A stretch of DNA of 58,042 nt from an uncultured Eubacterium sp. (GCA_910577195.1 CAJTLP010000008.1:1-58042); one strand, 5' to 3'. Shown: positions 6,982 to 16,252, numbered from the stretch's first letter. The notes: generated by a model not told the origin, from the letters alone. Made by a program: numbers and translations.

Positions 6982-8037
6982 TTATTTTTCAATATAATTT
7001 TCAAAGCCTGTGCTGAAATGCTTATTGTATTCTTTATCAACCCAGACTGCTTCAACATTGTTCATACTCTCAATTAATTTCTTTCCCTCATCAATAGGCA
7101 TATTGAAAAGAGTCGTAGAGAGTGCATCACCCAGTGCGGAATCATCACATATTACGGAAACACTCGCCACATATTCGCTGGGCATAAGTGTTTCGGGATT
7201 AATAATATGGCAGTATTTTTTGCCGTCAACAGTGTAGTATCGCTGATAATCTCCGCTGGTAACTACTGATAAATCCGTGATTTTTACATTGACAAGATAG
7301 TCCTCTTTTGACAAATCAGGATTTTCAATTCCGATATTCCATAAGGTTTTGCCATCATCATTTTTAAAACCAAAGGTACAGATGTTGCCTCCGATACTGA
7401 TTGCGGCAGAGGTCCAGAGATTTTCTTTAGCCCACTTGCTTATCTCACGCACAGCATAGCCTTTGGCAATTGCACCCACGTCAAGCTTGAGCTGAGGGTC
7501 TTTAAAGTAGACTGTGCTGTTTTCCTTGTCAATTACAAGGTTTTCAAAGTCGGTATGCTGAGATGCCTTTTTCAGCTCATTCATATCAGGCAATGAGGCA
7601 GCCTCAGGATTATCCGTGCCCTGCTGACGATAATCATGCCATATGGATAATACCGAGCCATAGCATACATTCGTTAAGCCATTGCTTAATTCGTAAACAT
7701 ATCTGCAGTATTCCAGAAGATCAATGATTCTGCTGTCCACCTTAACAGGTCCGTCTTTAGCTTGTGTATTAAGAGTACAGAGATTCACAATATTATCATA
7801 CGAGTTATATATATTATATAACTTATCATATTCCGCAAGCTTGTTGTAGAACTGCTCATAGTGTTCGTCAAATGCCTTTTCACTTGTGTCATATGCAATG
7901 ATATTGGAATATGTATCAAATAAATCAAGAAAACCGGATTGATACCGCTGTTTTTTATTCGTTTTCAGATCACCGCTGCAGGAGCAGCAGGCTGCGGCCA
8001 TAATAACGGCCAAAATAATACAAATATATTTTTTCAT
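6982..8037 (-). CDS. apbE: FAD:protein FMN transferase, lipoprotein
   Basis: A 351-residue ApbE-family enzyme that moves FMN from FAD onto a Thr/Ser of a target protein outside the membrane. Visible are a lipobox (signal helix then CCSC), LDVGAIAKGYAVREI, SIGGNICTFG, KYCHIINPETLMPS and DALSTTLF, which hold the Mg and FAD sites. The start chosen, complement at 8035-8037, gives a proper lipoprotein signal, but no Shine-Dalgarno precedes it. A strong promoter ends only about 10 bases upstream, so the mRNA may be leaderless. The target is probably the next gene's product. Confidence 0.93.
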   Translation of the reverse strand: MKKYICIILAVIMAAACCSCSGDLKTNKKQRYQSGFLDLFDTYSNIIAYDTSEKAFDEHYEQFYNKLAEYDKLYNIYNSYDNIVNLCTLNTQAKDGPVKVDSRIIDLLEYCRYVYELSNGLTNVCYGSVLSIWHDYRQQGTDNPEAASLPDMNELKKASQHTDFENLVIDKENSTVYFKDPQLKLDVGAIAKGYAVREISKWAKENLWTSAAISIGGNICTFGFKNDDGKTLWNIGIENPDLSKEDYLVNVKITDLSVVTSGDYQRYYTVDGKKYCHIINPETLMPSEYVASVSVICDDSALGDALSTTLFNMPIDEGKKLIESMNNVEAVWVDKEYNKHFSTGFENYIEK

Positions 8038-8046
8038 AATAACTAA

Positions 8047-8075
8047 ATTATAACAGAAATCATATACACTTGCAA
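8047..8075 (-). promoter_or_regulatory. Promoter of the apbE operon
   Basis: On the minus strand, TTGCAA (complement of 8070-8075) and TATAAT (complement of 8047-8052) are 17 bp apart. Initiation near 8040 would leave only about 3 bases before the apbE ATG. Confidence 0.65.
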
Positions 8076-8087
8076 TATAAAAGGGAT

Positions 8088-8138
8088 AAAAAAACAATAG
8101 GCAATAGAGAGAAATCCGCACTCTGCTTCTATTGCCTA
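8088..8138 (-). terminator. Orphan intrinsic terminator upstream of apbE
   Basis: TAGGCAATAGA (8098-8108) and TCTATTGCCTA (8128-8138) form an 11-bp perfect stem. Read on the minus strand it is followed by a U-run (complement of the A-run at 8088-8094). No minus-strand gene lies upstream, so it may attenuate a longer leader or end a small RNA. Confidence 0.6.
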
Positions 8139-8215
8139 AGCAATTGAATTATTTATTATGCACAAATTATGAGCTGAAATACAAGAAATAAATATAAACA
8201 TTTGCCATATTTTCC

Positions 8216-8244
8216 TTGTAAAAGTGATTTTATACTGTTATAAT
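8216..8244 (+). promoter_or_regulatory. Promoter of the GPH symporter gene
   Basis: TTGTAA (8216-8221) and TATAAT (8239-8244) are 17 bp apart. The predicted start lies near 8251, just ahead of the SD GGGAGG. Confidence 0.75.
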
Positions 8245-8266
8245 ATTTTTTAGGGAGGTAATTCTT

Positions 8267-9790
8267 ATGTCAGATAATGTGAGAACTTATACGTCGAAAG
8301 AACGTAATATGTATCTTCTTGGACTTGCAGGACAGAATATGATTTATAATATTATCGGTACCGGATTATATTTCTATTTTCAGTCGGTAATATTTGTACC
8401 TGCGATGGCAATCAGTATATTTATGGCAGTGGCACGTGTTTGGGATGCTATTAATGATCCGATGATGGGTACAATTGTGGATAAGACAAATACCAAGTGG
8501 GGTAAGTGCAGACCATATTTGTTATTTATTCCACCTGTTGTTCTGGTAATCACAATTTTAACTTTCTGCAACGGAATATACAGCTCGTCAAATTCAAATT
8601 TGCAGAATGTATTTATCATAGGCTGGGCTGCAGTTTCTTACATATTATGGGGAATGATTTATACGGTTGGTGATATTCCTCTGTGGGGAGTTACCTCAAG
8701 AATGACAGAGGTTGAAAAAGACCGTGCATCCATTCTTTCATTAGCACGTATTGCAGCAGGACTCGGTGGTGGTGTTGTACTGCTATCTATCACACCTTTG
8801 TCACAGTTCGTGGGACAGAAGCTTGAAGGAGTTGTCGGTTCAACCGCTAAATCACAGCAGTACGGATTTATCATCGTGGCGGCTGTGCTTACCATTATCG
8901 GCTGCGGACTGTTTCAGCTTACAGGTATATATGTGCGTGAACGTGTACAGTCAGAAGACAGAAAATTAACCTTCAAGGATAATATCAGAATTATGTGGGG
9001 CAATAAGCCTTTCAGAAAGCAGCTGATAAGCGGTGTGTTGCGTTCACCGATTCAGATGTTGCTTTCCGTTGCAATGACGCTTATGTCCTATTATTACGGA
9101 AATTACTTCGGCGACTATATGCTTTATATGATTATACTCGGCGGCGGTATTTTCGGAGGTCAGTTTATAGCAATGGCATTGGTGCCTAAGCTGATGGAAA
9201 AATTTGAAAAGACCAAGCTGTTTATCGGCTCAACGATTATGGGTGCAATTCCCTTTGCGCTGATTTATCCGATATATAAAATTGCACCGCAAGATCTTGA
9301 TAAGCCGTTCTGGATTGCAGTATTGCTTGTTGTATTTACTCTTGCAGGTGCAGGTATGGGTGCACTCAATGTTCTTCAGTCGGTTATGATTGCTGACGCA
9401 GTTGATTATGAGGAGTATCATAAGGGATTCCGTCCTGATGGCGTGTTCTTCTCAGGTCAGTCCTTTATTACCAAGCTGTCAGCAGGTATCAGTTCAATCA
9501 TTCAGGGTATCGGATATTCCATTATCGGTTTCAGCGGTGATAATGTTAATGCTTGTAATGAGGCATTAAGAGCCGGTGCATCCTTCAAAGCGGATTATGC
9601 ACCATATGCAGGAATGATGTTTTTCCTTTGCTCTATTCCTCCTGCAATCGGTCTGTTCCTTTCCGTTATACCGATTAAGAATTACGGTATGTCGGATGCA
9701 GAGCACCGCTCAATGCTGGATGCTTTGGTAAAAAGACGTAATGAAAATGCAGTTGAGGGTGAATCATCCGGAAAATCTTCCATTTCTTAA
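8267..9790 (+). CDS. GPH-family sugar:cation symporter (MFS)
   Basis: A 507-residue, roughly twelve-helix transporter of the glycoside-pentoside-hexuronide:cation symporter family. Family marks are seen in VWDAINDPMMGTIVDKT (helix 2-3 loop), KWGKCRPYLLF and GDIPLWGVTSRMT. Uptake of a glycoside or hexose derivative with Na+ or H+ is the family role; the sugar cannot be read. It is transcribed alone between its promoter and a terminator, with no glycosidase nearby. The ATG has the SD GGGAGGT. Confidence 0.9.
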   Translation: MSDNVRTYTSKERNMYLLGLAGQNMIYNIIGTGLYFYFQSVIFVPAMAISIFMAVARVWDAINDPMMGTIVDKTNTKWGKCRPYLLFIPPVVLVITILTFCNGIYSSSNSNLQNVFIIGWAAVSYILWGMIYTVGDIPLWGVTSRMTEVEKDRASILSLARIAAGLGGGVVLLSITPLSQFVGQKLEGVVGSTAKSQQYGFIIVAAVLTIIGCGLFQLTGIYVRERVQSEDRKLTFKDNIRIMWGNKPFRKQLISGVLRSPIQMLLSVAMTLMSYYYGNYFGDYMLYMIILGGGIFGGQFIAMALVPKLMEKFEKTKLFIGSTIMGAIPFALIYPIYKIAPQDLDKPFWIAVLLVVFTLAGAGMGALNVLQSVMIADAVDYEEYHKGFRPDGVFFSGQSFITKLSAGISSIIQGIGYSIIGFSGDNVNACNEALRAGASFKADYAPYAGMMFFLCSIPPAIGLFLSVIPIKNYGMSDAEHRSMLDALVKRRNENAVEGESSGKSSIS

Positions 9791-9808
9791 TATAATTATT
9801 GACAGCAA

Positions 9809-9838
9809 CAGGGGACGATTGTATCGTCCCCTGAATTT
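9809..9838 (+). terminator. Intrinsic terminator of the symporter gene
   Basis: CAGGGGACGA pairs with TCGTCCCCTG around a short loop, followed by AATTTTA. It lies against the stop codon of the convergent trmO gene. Confidence 0.85.
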
Positions 9839-10509
9839 TATATTGTATTTATATCTGTTACAGTCAGTGTATCATTTTTTACTTTAAAATGAACATCGAA
9901 ATTCATATACCTTACACCATATATTCTGTCAGATGTATTCTGATACGCAGGTCTTGGGTCGTGGCGAAGTATTCCAATAAGAGCAGCCTGCTTGTCTTTT
10001 GGTATTCTGTCAAGCAGTTCCTGAGGGAAATCCACATTTAACGCATAATTCTTATACTCTTCGGCAAAGCCCTGCACCGCATCAGGCACACAGTCCGTAT
10101 ATGTGATATATGGTTTTATGTCATATATCGGTGTGCCGTTCATCAGGTCAACACCGCTGACATAAATTATCGGACCGAGTGCCTTAGTGTATTCAATCCT
10201 TTCAAGCTTAACACAGGACATACCAATCGGATTGGGTCTGAAGGGGGAACGTGTTGCAAAAACGCCCTTCCTTTTTTCTCCACCCAGTCGCGGCGGACGT
10301 ACGGTAGGCGACCAGCTGTCACGCTTGTTCTCACTGAATTCCCATAAAAGCCAGAGGTGAGAAAATTCCTCAATACCATTTAATGCTTCCTTTACTCTGA
10401 ATTCAGACTCGAATATAATTTTTCCTGTAAGCTCCTTCACAATTCCGCTTTGGCGTGGTATTCCGAATTTATCGGACATATCTGTTTGAATTTTTGCAAT
10501 TATTTTCAT
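9838..10509 (-). CDS. trmO: tRNA (N6-threonylcarbamoyladenosine37-N6)-methyltransferase
   Basis: A 223-residue TrmO/YaeB (TsaA-like) protein. It methylates t6A37 in certain tRNAs using SAM. Family motifs are clear: FGIPRQSGIV, HLWLLWEFSEN, PPRLGGEKRKGVFATRSPFRPNPIG, and VSGVDLMNGTPIYDIKPYI. The length is normal. It follows the ydcF-like gene on the minus strand with 1 base between them, so it is the last gene of a three-gene unit (XRE regulator, YdcF, TrmO). Confidence 0.93.
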   Translation of the reverse strand: MKIIAKIQTDMSDKFGIPRQSGIVKELTGKIIFESEFRVKEALNGIEEFSHLWLLWEFSENKRDSWSPTVRPPRLGGEKRKGVFATRSPFRPNPIGMSCVKLERIEYTKALGPIIYVSGVDLMNGTPIYDIKPYITYTDCVPDAVQGFAEEYKNYALNVDFPQELLDRIPKDKQAALIGILRHDPRPAYQNTSDRIYGVRYMNFDVHFKVKNDTLTVTDINTI

Positions 10510-10510
10510 A

Positions 10511-11299
10511 TTATCTTATGATAAACTCCTTAACTACTCCGAGTACCTCTCTTAAATAAAAGGTAGGCTTGTCAAAATAAGTTGACGGTGAACTGATTCT
10601 GTGAACGTTGTCAAAGCCGTTTTTCTTACAAATCATAGTTGCTCTTTTCAGATGATAGTCGGACGATACAACAGCAATATCCGTGCTGAGATTGTTTTCT
10701 TCAATAATTTGCTTTGAGAACGCGATATTTTCACCTGTATTTGTGCTCTTATCCTCAAGATACAATCTGTCAGGGTCAATCCCTTTTTCAGTCAGTACGT
10801 TGTACATACACTGTGCTTCACTGATATTTTCACCTCTGCCCTGTCCGCCGGACAATACGGCAACACTGTCCGGATGATCAGTGAGATAATCATAGGCGGT
10901 GCTGATTCGTCTATTCAGCGTATAGCTGGGCTTTTCACCGCGAACGGCACAGCCGAGTATGATTACGGTGCTTTCATTTTTGGCATTGGTTTTAGCCGAT
11001 GTAACAATACTTCCCAGTGTGAGGGAAAAGCAAAGCAGTCCTATTGTGAAAACGGTGAAAAAGGTGTTCAGCAGGATTTTACCTTTTTTAGATTGATAAT
11101 GCTTTTTGCAGAAGTCAATAATTTTGTTGAGAAAAATGCCGACCAGTATTGCGATGAGTGAAAGAAAAGCACCAAGCACACTGCCGATATTGAAAATTAC
11201 GCCGAATACAGGGCGTACAAACATAAACATATAGTAGCAGCCAAAGCCAATCAGTGCAAGGCGGAATAATATTTTAACTATTTTTATCAGCGTTTTCAT
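10511..11299 (-). CDS. YdcF/SanA-like DUF218 membrane protein
   Basis: A 262-residue protein with about three N-terminal membrane helices (within residues 1-105) and a C-terminal DUF218 domain: VIILGCAVRGEKPS, SVAVLSGGQGRGE, NTGENIAFSKQII, VSSDYHLKRA. Members are linked to envelope maintenance, but the chemistry is not settled. Its start overlaps the end of the XRE-membrane regulator gene by 26 bases, suggesting coupled expression. Confidence 0.85.
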   Translation of the reverse strand: MKTLIKIVKILFRLALIGFGCYYMFMFVRPVFGVIFNIGSVLGAFLSLIAILVGIFLNKIIDFCKKHYQSKKGKILLNTFFTVFTIGLLCFSLTLGSIVTSAKTNAKNESTVIILGCAVRGEKPSYTLNRRISTAYDYLTDHPDSVAVLSGGQGRGENISEAQCMYNVLTEKGIDPDRLYLEDKSTNTGENIAFSKQIIEENNLSTDIAVVSSDYHLKRATMICKKNGFDNVHRISSPSTYFDKPTFYLREVLGVVKEFIIR

Positions 11300-11975
11300 T
11301 TTCTATATCCTTTATCTTTTTATAGCATTTTACGATTGCGAATATGATAGCTGCGGTAATTATAAGCATTACATATGGCATAAAATTTCCCCAGCGCGAA
11401 AAGTCAATAATTCTTGCAAGAAAGGTGAGGGGGAACAGGGTTGAAATTGAAATCAATGAAAGTCCTTTTTTTGCTGCGAGTCGGAATATTTTCTTTTTCG
11501 AGTATGCAAGGTGCAGTCTGGTAATTCCGATGAAGAAGACAAGACCTCCCAAAATGGTTGAAAACAGTGAAACGGCGGCAAACATAATTTCCCAGTGGGT
11601 ATAAAATAGAATGGGGAATGCCCATATGCAGTACATCTCCGTAACGCTGCCGAGCAGTGCGGCGAATACACACATAAATAATGAGGCAATAAAGCTTACT
11701 TTAAAATCGTTTAACAGCTTATCCGTTTTACTTGTATCTTTTTCAACGATTTTCACAATCGGCTCAGGCTTATTGCCTGTTAACAGTTCGTCGATTGTTA
11801 TATCAAGTGCAGCTGAAATATTTGGTAAAAGGGTTATATCCGGGAAGCCGTCACCGTTTTCCCACTTTGAAACAGCTCGGTTGCTGACGTTGAGTATCTC
11901 AGCAAGCTGAATCTGGGTCAGTCCTTTTTCTTTTCTTTTGGAGTTGATTATCTTACCGGTTGTTTTTGCATCCAT
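11274..11975 (-). CDS. XRE-family regulator with C-terminal membrane helices
   Basis: A 233-residue protein. An N-terminal HTH (about residues 4-62: TQIQLAEILNVSNRAVSKWENG) is followed by a linker and four hydrophobic helices. This HTH-plus-membrane form is common in Firmicutes and probably senses an envelope signal. The start with complement at 11973-11975 has GGAGG just upstream; the longer frame to 12026 does not. Its overlap with the YdcF gene suggests one transcript. Confidence 0.85.
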   Translation of the reverse strand: MDAKTTGKIINSKRKEKGLTQIQLAEILNVSNRAVSKWENGDGFPDITLLPNISAALDITIDELLTGNKPEPIVKIVEKDTSKTDKLLNDFKVSFIASLFMCVFAALLGSVTEMYCIWAFPILFYTHWEIMFAAVSLFSTILGGLVFFIGITRLHLAYSKKKIFRLAAKKGLSLISISTLFPLTFLARIIDFSRWGNFMPYVMLIITAAIIFAIVKCYKKIKDIENENADKNS

Positions 11976-12077
11976 AATTTCTCCTCCCTTTGGTTTCATT
12001 GTAGCAGATATGATGAAAAAACACAATGCACGGAAAAAAGAAGAATTCCACGAAGCGTGGAATACGCCGAGATTACG

Positions 12078-12116
12078 GCAAAAAAGCCTTGCAGAATTTT
12101 CTGCAAGGCTTTTTGA
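12078..12116. terminator. Bidirectional intrinsic terminator
   Basis: AAAAAGCCTTGCAGA and TCTGCAAGGCTTTTT make a long stem with T-runs outward on both strands. On the minus strand it lies right after the 31-aa peptide gene. Confidence 0.9.
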
Positions 12117-12129
12117 ATTTGCTATGATT

Positions 12130-12225
12130 TTAATTTAACAGTCCTACCAATCCTACTCCGAGTCCGCTGACGGCCATAAGGGCCGCGAGTATGACAGCAG
12201 TGATTTTAACCCATTTTCTGTTCAT
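12130..12225 (-). CDS. 31-aa small membrane peptide
   Basis: A short frame begins MNRKWVKITAVILAALM and ends GLVGLLN. It has a basic N-terminus and a single hydrophobic segment rich in Ala, Val and Gly. An AAGGAG site lies 8 bases before its ATG (complement at 12223-12225), and a strong terminator follows its stop, so the frame looks real. It sits 11 bases after the phosphoglucomutase gene on the same strand and is probably its co-transcribed tail. Its function is not known. Confidence 0.7.
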   Translation of the reverse strand: MNRKWVKITAVILAALMAVSGLGVGLVGLLN

Positions 12226-12236
12226 AATTTTCTCCT

Positions 12237-13952
12237 TTATTTCATCAGTGCATCAGCATCTGCAAGCAATTTGTCTGCAATAAGCTGAGCCTGTTCTCTG
12301 TCCTTGCCGATAGCTGTGATGTATGCTTTGATTTTCGGCTCTGTGCCTGACGGACGAACAATAATCTTGTTGCCGTCTGTCAATGTGTAAGCAAGCACAT
12401 TTGATTTAGGCAGCTCAATTGTTTTGGAGCTGCTGTCGGTCAGGTTTGTTGAAACGGATGTTTTGTAATCATCAACAACCGTAACCTCCATACCGCCGAA
12501 GCTCTCTGGAGCATCTGCTCTGAGACCATCCATAATTGCAGCCATTTTTTCCATACCTGATGCGCCTTCAAAGGTATAGCTTGAAACTGTATTGAAATAA
12601 TAGCCGAATTCATCGTAAATGCTGTCCATAACCTCAGCAAGGCTTTTGCCCTGTGCCTTATAATACGCAGCCATTTCACAGATAAGCATAGATGCCACGA
12701 CTGCGTCCTTATCTCTTGCGTGCGTGCCTGCAAGGTAGCCGTAGGACTCTTCAAAGCCCATCACAAAATCATCAGCTTTTCCCTCAGACTCAAGCTGCGT
12801 AATCAGCTCACCGATATACTTGAAGCCGGTCAGAAGATTTTTAAATGTGCAGTTGTATTTTTTAGCAATAACCTCAGCCAGGTCGGTTGAAACAAAGGAT
12901 TTAACAGCAATGCTGTTTTCTGAAAGCAGACCCTTTTCCTTTTTCTGAGAGAGAAGATAGTTGAGCATCATTGCACCAACCTCGTTGCCGCTCATAAGCT
13001 TGTATCCGCCGTTGCCGTCCTTAACTGCAATGCCTACACGGTCACAGTCAGGGTCAGTTGCAAGGAGCAAATCAGGCTGAATATCCTCCGCCATTTTCAG
13101 TGCACATTCAAATGCCTGCTTGATTTCAGGGTTAGGGAATGGGCAGGTGGGGAAATTGCCGTCCGGCGTTTCCTGCTCAGGTACAACGTAAACATCCTTA
13201 ACACCGATTCTGTCCAGAATTTTTCTTACAGGCTTGTTGCCGGTGCCATTAAGCGGTGTGTATATAACCTTAAGTCCTGCGTCTGCAATCATGTCAGGGT
13301 TAACACACTGCTTAATAACCTCATCCAGGAATGCGTCAATAACCTCATCACCCATATATTCGATAAAACCCTTTTCAACAGCTTCATCAAAATCCATTGT
13401 TTTAATGCCTGTGAAGTAATCCACCTTTTTGATGAATTCATAGGTTTCATTTGCTTCCTCGTCAGTCATCTGATAGCCGTTTGCGTTGTAGCATTTGTAG
13501 CCATTGTACTTTGCAGGATTGTGTGATGCGGTAAGAATAATACCGCTGGAGGTTTTGAAATATCGTATAGCAAATGAAAGGCAAGGGGTCGGCTGTAATT
13601 CCCTGTAAAGATAAACCTTAACGCCGTTGGCAGCCAGTACCTTTGCAGCCTCAATTGAAAAATAGTCTGATTTAATACGTGAATCATAGCCGATTGCGAT
13701 TGAAGGATTTTCAAAATGCTTATTGAGGAAATCTGAAAGTCCCTGTGTTGCCTGGCAGACAGTGTAGTAATTCATTCTGTTTGTGCCTGCACCGATAACA
13801 CCTCTCAGACCTGCTGTGCCGAATTCAAGACAGCGGTAAAATCTGTCGAGTATTTCCTCTTCATTCCCTTTTATGCTTTTAAGCTCCTCTTTTAAGTCAG
13901 GGTCAATAACAGCCTTTTCAAGCCATTCATTATATAATGCATTCATATCCAT
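12237..13952 (-). CDS. Alpha-phosphoglucomutase/phosphomannomutase
   Basis: About 571 residues, the full length for the PgcA-type phosphohexomutase that interconverts glucose-1- and glucose-6-phosphate. The phosphoserine loop TASHNPAKYNGYK, the metal-binding loop DPDCDRVGIAV, the sugar-binding GFEESYGYL and the phosphate-binding C-terminal RPSGTEPKIKAYI are all present. The start is placed at the internal ATG because AAGGG precedes it; a frame extends 18 bases further. It provides glucose-1-phosphate for envelope and storage polymers. Confidence 0.93.
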   Translation of the reverse strand: MDMNALYNEWLEKAVIDPDLKEELKSIKGNEEEILDRFYRCLEFGTAGLRGVIGAGTNRMNYYTVCQATQGLSDFLNKHFENPSIAIGYDSRIKSDYFSIEAAKVLAANGVKVYLYRELQPTPCLSFAIRYFKTSSGIILTASHNPAKYNGYKCYNANGYQMTDEEANETYEFIKKVDYFTGIKTMDFDEAVEKGFIEYMGDEVIDAFLDEVIKQCVNPDMIADAGLKVIYTPLNGTGNKPVRKILDRIGVKDVYVVPEQETPDGNFPTCPFPNPEIKQAFECALKMAEDIQPDLLLATDPDCDRVGIAVKDGNGGYKLMSGNEVGAMMLNYLLSQKKEKGLLSENSIAVKSFVSTDLAEVIAKKYNCTFKNLLTGFKYIGELITQLESEGKADDFVMGFEESYGYLAGTHARDKDAVVASMLICEMAAYYKAQGKSLAEVMDSIYDEFGYYFNTVSSYTFEGASGMEKMAAIMDGLRADAPESFGGMEVTVVDDYKTSVSTNLTDSSSKTIELPKSNVLAYTLTDGNKIIVRPSGTEPKIKAYITAIGKDREQAQLIADKLLADADALMK

Positions 13953-14059
13953 AAAAGACACGCCCTTCATAATTATTTTATAATATGCCTATATTTTAAA
14001 CCTATTAAAATATATTGTCAATAATGACATTAACTGTTATAATGAAATCGGTGATGATT

Positions 14060-15595
14060 ATGTATGCAAAAGTTAAAAGTCTTGGTATATTCGGACTGGA
14101 TTCCTTCGGTGTAACCGTTGAATGTGATATCAGTCAGGGTTTGCCGCGTTTTGATGTGGTAGGCTTGCCGGATACGGTTGTGAAGGAAAGCCGTGAGCGT
14201 GTGCGTGCATCTATTAAGAATTGTCACCTTGATTTCCCTGTTTCACGTATCACAGTGAATATTGCTCCTGCTGATATTAAAAAGGAAGGCTCACTTTACG
14301 ATTTGCCTGTTTTTATTGCCATTCTGAAAGCGAGCAAGCAGCTGAACGGCGATGTGGGTGATTTTGCTTTTATCGGTGAGCTTTCTCTGGACGGCGAAAT
14401 AAGACGTGTTAACGGTGTTCTGCCTATGCTCCTTAAAGCAAAGGAAAGCGGTATAAAAAGTGTGTTTATTCCGTTTGATAATATGCTTGAGGGCAGTGTG
14501 CTGGAGGGTATAGAAGTTCTGCCTGTTAAAAATGTGTTTGAGGTAATGAAGCACATTTCAGGTGCTGAAAAAATTATACCCTGTTATAATAAAGAGTTTA
14601 TTGAAACGCAAATGGAATACGGTGTTGATTTTTGTGATGTTAAGGGTCAGACAGAAGCAAAGCGTGCCCTTGAAATTGCAGCAGCAGGCGGACACAACTG
14701 TATTATGGTCGGTCCTCCCGGTGCAGGCAAATCAATGCTTGCCAAAAGAATACCTACTATTCTGCCTGACATGAGCTTTGATGAAAAGCTGGAAACGACT
14801 AAGATTTATTCAATTGCAGGAGCAATTCCTGAGGGTAAGGCGATTATTGATAACAGACCTTTCCGTTCTCCGCATCATACGGTATCGGCACAGGCACTTA
14901 CAGGCGGAGGAATCACAATCCGTCCCGGTGAGATCAGTCTTGCACACAACGGTGTTATGTTTATGGATGAATTTCCGGAGTTTGACAGGCGGTGCAAGGA
15001 GTCGCTCAGGCAGCCGCTTGAGGATGGCGTTGTCAGTATTTCAAGAACATCCGGTTCAGTTACATATCCGTCAAATATTATGATGGTTGCGGCAATGAAT
15101 CCCTGTCCCTGCGGCTTTTACGGTCATCCGACAAAGCAGTGCAAATGCACACAGGCGGCAAGAAAAAGATATATGGATAAGGTTTCAGGTCCTGTACTGG
15201 ACAGAATTGATATACATATTGAGGTTGCCCCTGTGGAATATGACCAGCTTTCCTGCAAGAATAATGAGGAAAGCTCGGCAGAAATAAAAAAACGTGTTGA
15301 CGCTGCACGAGAAATTCAGAAGAAAAGATTTAAGGGCACAGGTGTTACCTGCAATGCCAAGATGACACCGAGAATGACAAAGGAATTCTGTGTTCTTACC
15401 GATGATGCAAACAGTCTTCTAAAAATGAGCTTTGAAAAGCTGGGGCTGTCTGCAAGAGCGTATGATAAAATACTTCGTATGGCAAGGACGATTGCAGATC
15501 TGGACGGCAGTGAGCTGATTGAGATAAATCATATTGCAGAGGCACTGCAGTATCGCTCACTTGACAGGAAGTATTGGAATAACGAAGAAAATTAA
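14060..15595 (+). CDS. YifB/ComM-family Mg-chelatase-like AAA+ ATPase
   Basis: About 511 residues. An N-terminal LonC-like domain (GLPRFDVVGLPDTVVKESRERV) is followed by the AAA+ core with Walker A GPPGAGKSMLAKRIP, Walker B VMFMDEFPEF and a Mg-chelatase C-terminal domain with RAYDKILRMARTIADL. Related ComM proteins help branch migration during uptake of DNA. The start at the ATG of MYAKVKSLG is inferred from family alignment, as the upstream SD is weak. LUD follows 18 bases later. Confidence 0.92.
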   Translation: MYAKVKSLGIFGLDSFGVTVECDISQGLPRFDVVGLPDTVVKESRERVRASIKNCHLDFPVSRITVNIAPADIKKEGSLYDLPVFIAILKASKQLNGDVGDFAFIGELSLDGEIRRVNGVLPMLLKAKESGIKSVFIPFDNMLEGSVLEGIEVLPVKNVFEVMKHISGAEKIIPCYNKEFIETQMEYGVDFCDVKGQTEAKRALEIAAAGGHNCIMVGPPGAGKSMLAKRIPTILPDMSFDEKLETTKIYSIAGAIPEGKAIIDNRPFRSPHHTVSAQALTGGGITIRPGEISLAHNGVMFMDEFPEFDRRCKESLRQPLEDGVVSISRTSGSVTYPSNIMMVAAMNPCPCGFYGHPTKQCKCTQAARKRYMDKVSGPVLDRIDIHIEVAPVEYDQLSCKNNEESSAEIKKRVDAAREIQKKRFKGTGVTCNAKMTPRMTKEFCVLTDDANSLLKMSFEKLGLSARAYDKILRMARTIADLDGSELIEINHIAEALQYRSLDRKYWNNEEN

Positions 15596-15613
15596 GCGAA
15601 GGAGTTTTGTTTT

Positions 15614-16252
15614 ATGGATATAAAAAAGACAATGGAAAATCTTGAGAAGAACGGAATAAAACCTTACTTTGTTGAAACAAGGGAAGAGGTTGTTCCTCTT
15701 GTGAAAACACTGATTAATAAGGGGGAGAGCGTGTCAAACGGCGGTTCACAGTCACTTAAGGAAACAGGTGTATCAGAGCTTTTAGCCTGCGGTGATTATG
15801 ATTTTATTGACAGAACAGGCCTTGAGGGAGAGGAGCTCAGACAGTCTTATATCCGTGCCTTTGGATGTGATACCTATTTCTGCTCCTCCAATGCAGTGAC
15901 GGAAAACGGTGAGCTTTATAATGTTGACGGAAACTCAAATCGAGTTGCCTGCATTGTGTATGGTCCGCGTCAGGTTATAATGGTAGTCGGTGTCAATAAA
16001 ATTGTGAAGGATATCAACGAGGCGATTGTCCGTGTTAAGGAAAAAGCAGCACCGCCGAACACAAAGCGCCTTTCCTGCAAGACGCCTTGCGAGGTTACAG
16101 GAAAATGCATCAGCCTGAGCAAGGAAAATTCATTTATGTGCGACGGTTGTGCAAGTCCTCAGCGTGTCTGCTGCAACTATGTTGTCTCTGCTAAGCAGCG
16201 CCATAAGGACAGAATTAAAGTTATATTTGTAAATGAAAGCTTAGGCTATTAA
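15614..16252 (+). CDS. LUD-domain (lactate utilization-like) protein
   Basis: A 212-residue LUD protein (DUF162, LutC-like). The core is visible in GESVSNGGSQSLKETGV and VYGPRQVIMVVGVNKIV. A C-terminal Cys set (CKTPCEVTGKC, CDGCASPQRVCC) suggests an extra metal or iron-sulfur site seen in stand-alone clostridial members. LutA and LutB are not adjacent, so a role in lactate oxidation is uncertain. It has the SD GGAG and follows the yifB gene. Confidence 0.88.
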   Translation: MDIKKTMENLEKNGIKPYFVETREEVVPLVKTLINKGESVSNGGSQSLKETGVSELLACGDYDFIDRTGLEGEELRQSYIRAFGCDTYFCSSNAVTENGELYNVDGNSNRVACIVYGPRQVIMVVGVNKIVKDINEAIVRVKEKAAPPNTKRLSCKTPCEVTGKCISLSKENSFMCDGCASPQRVCCNYVVSAKQRHKDRIKVIFVNESLGY

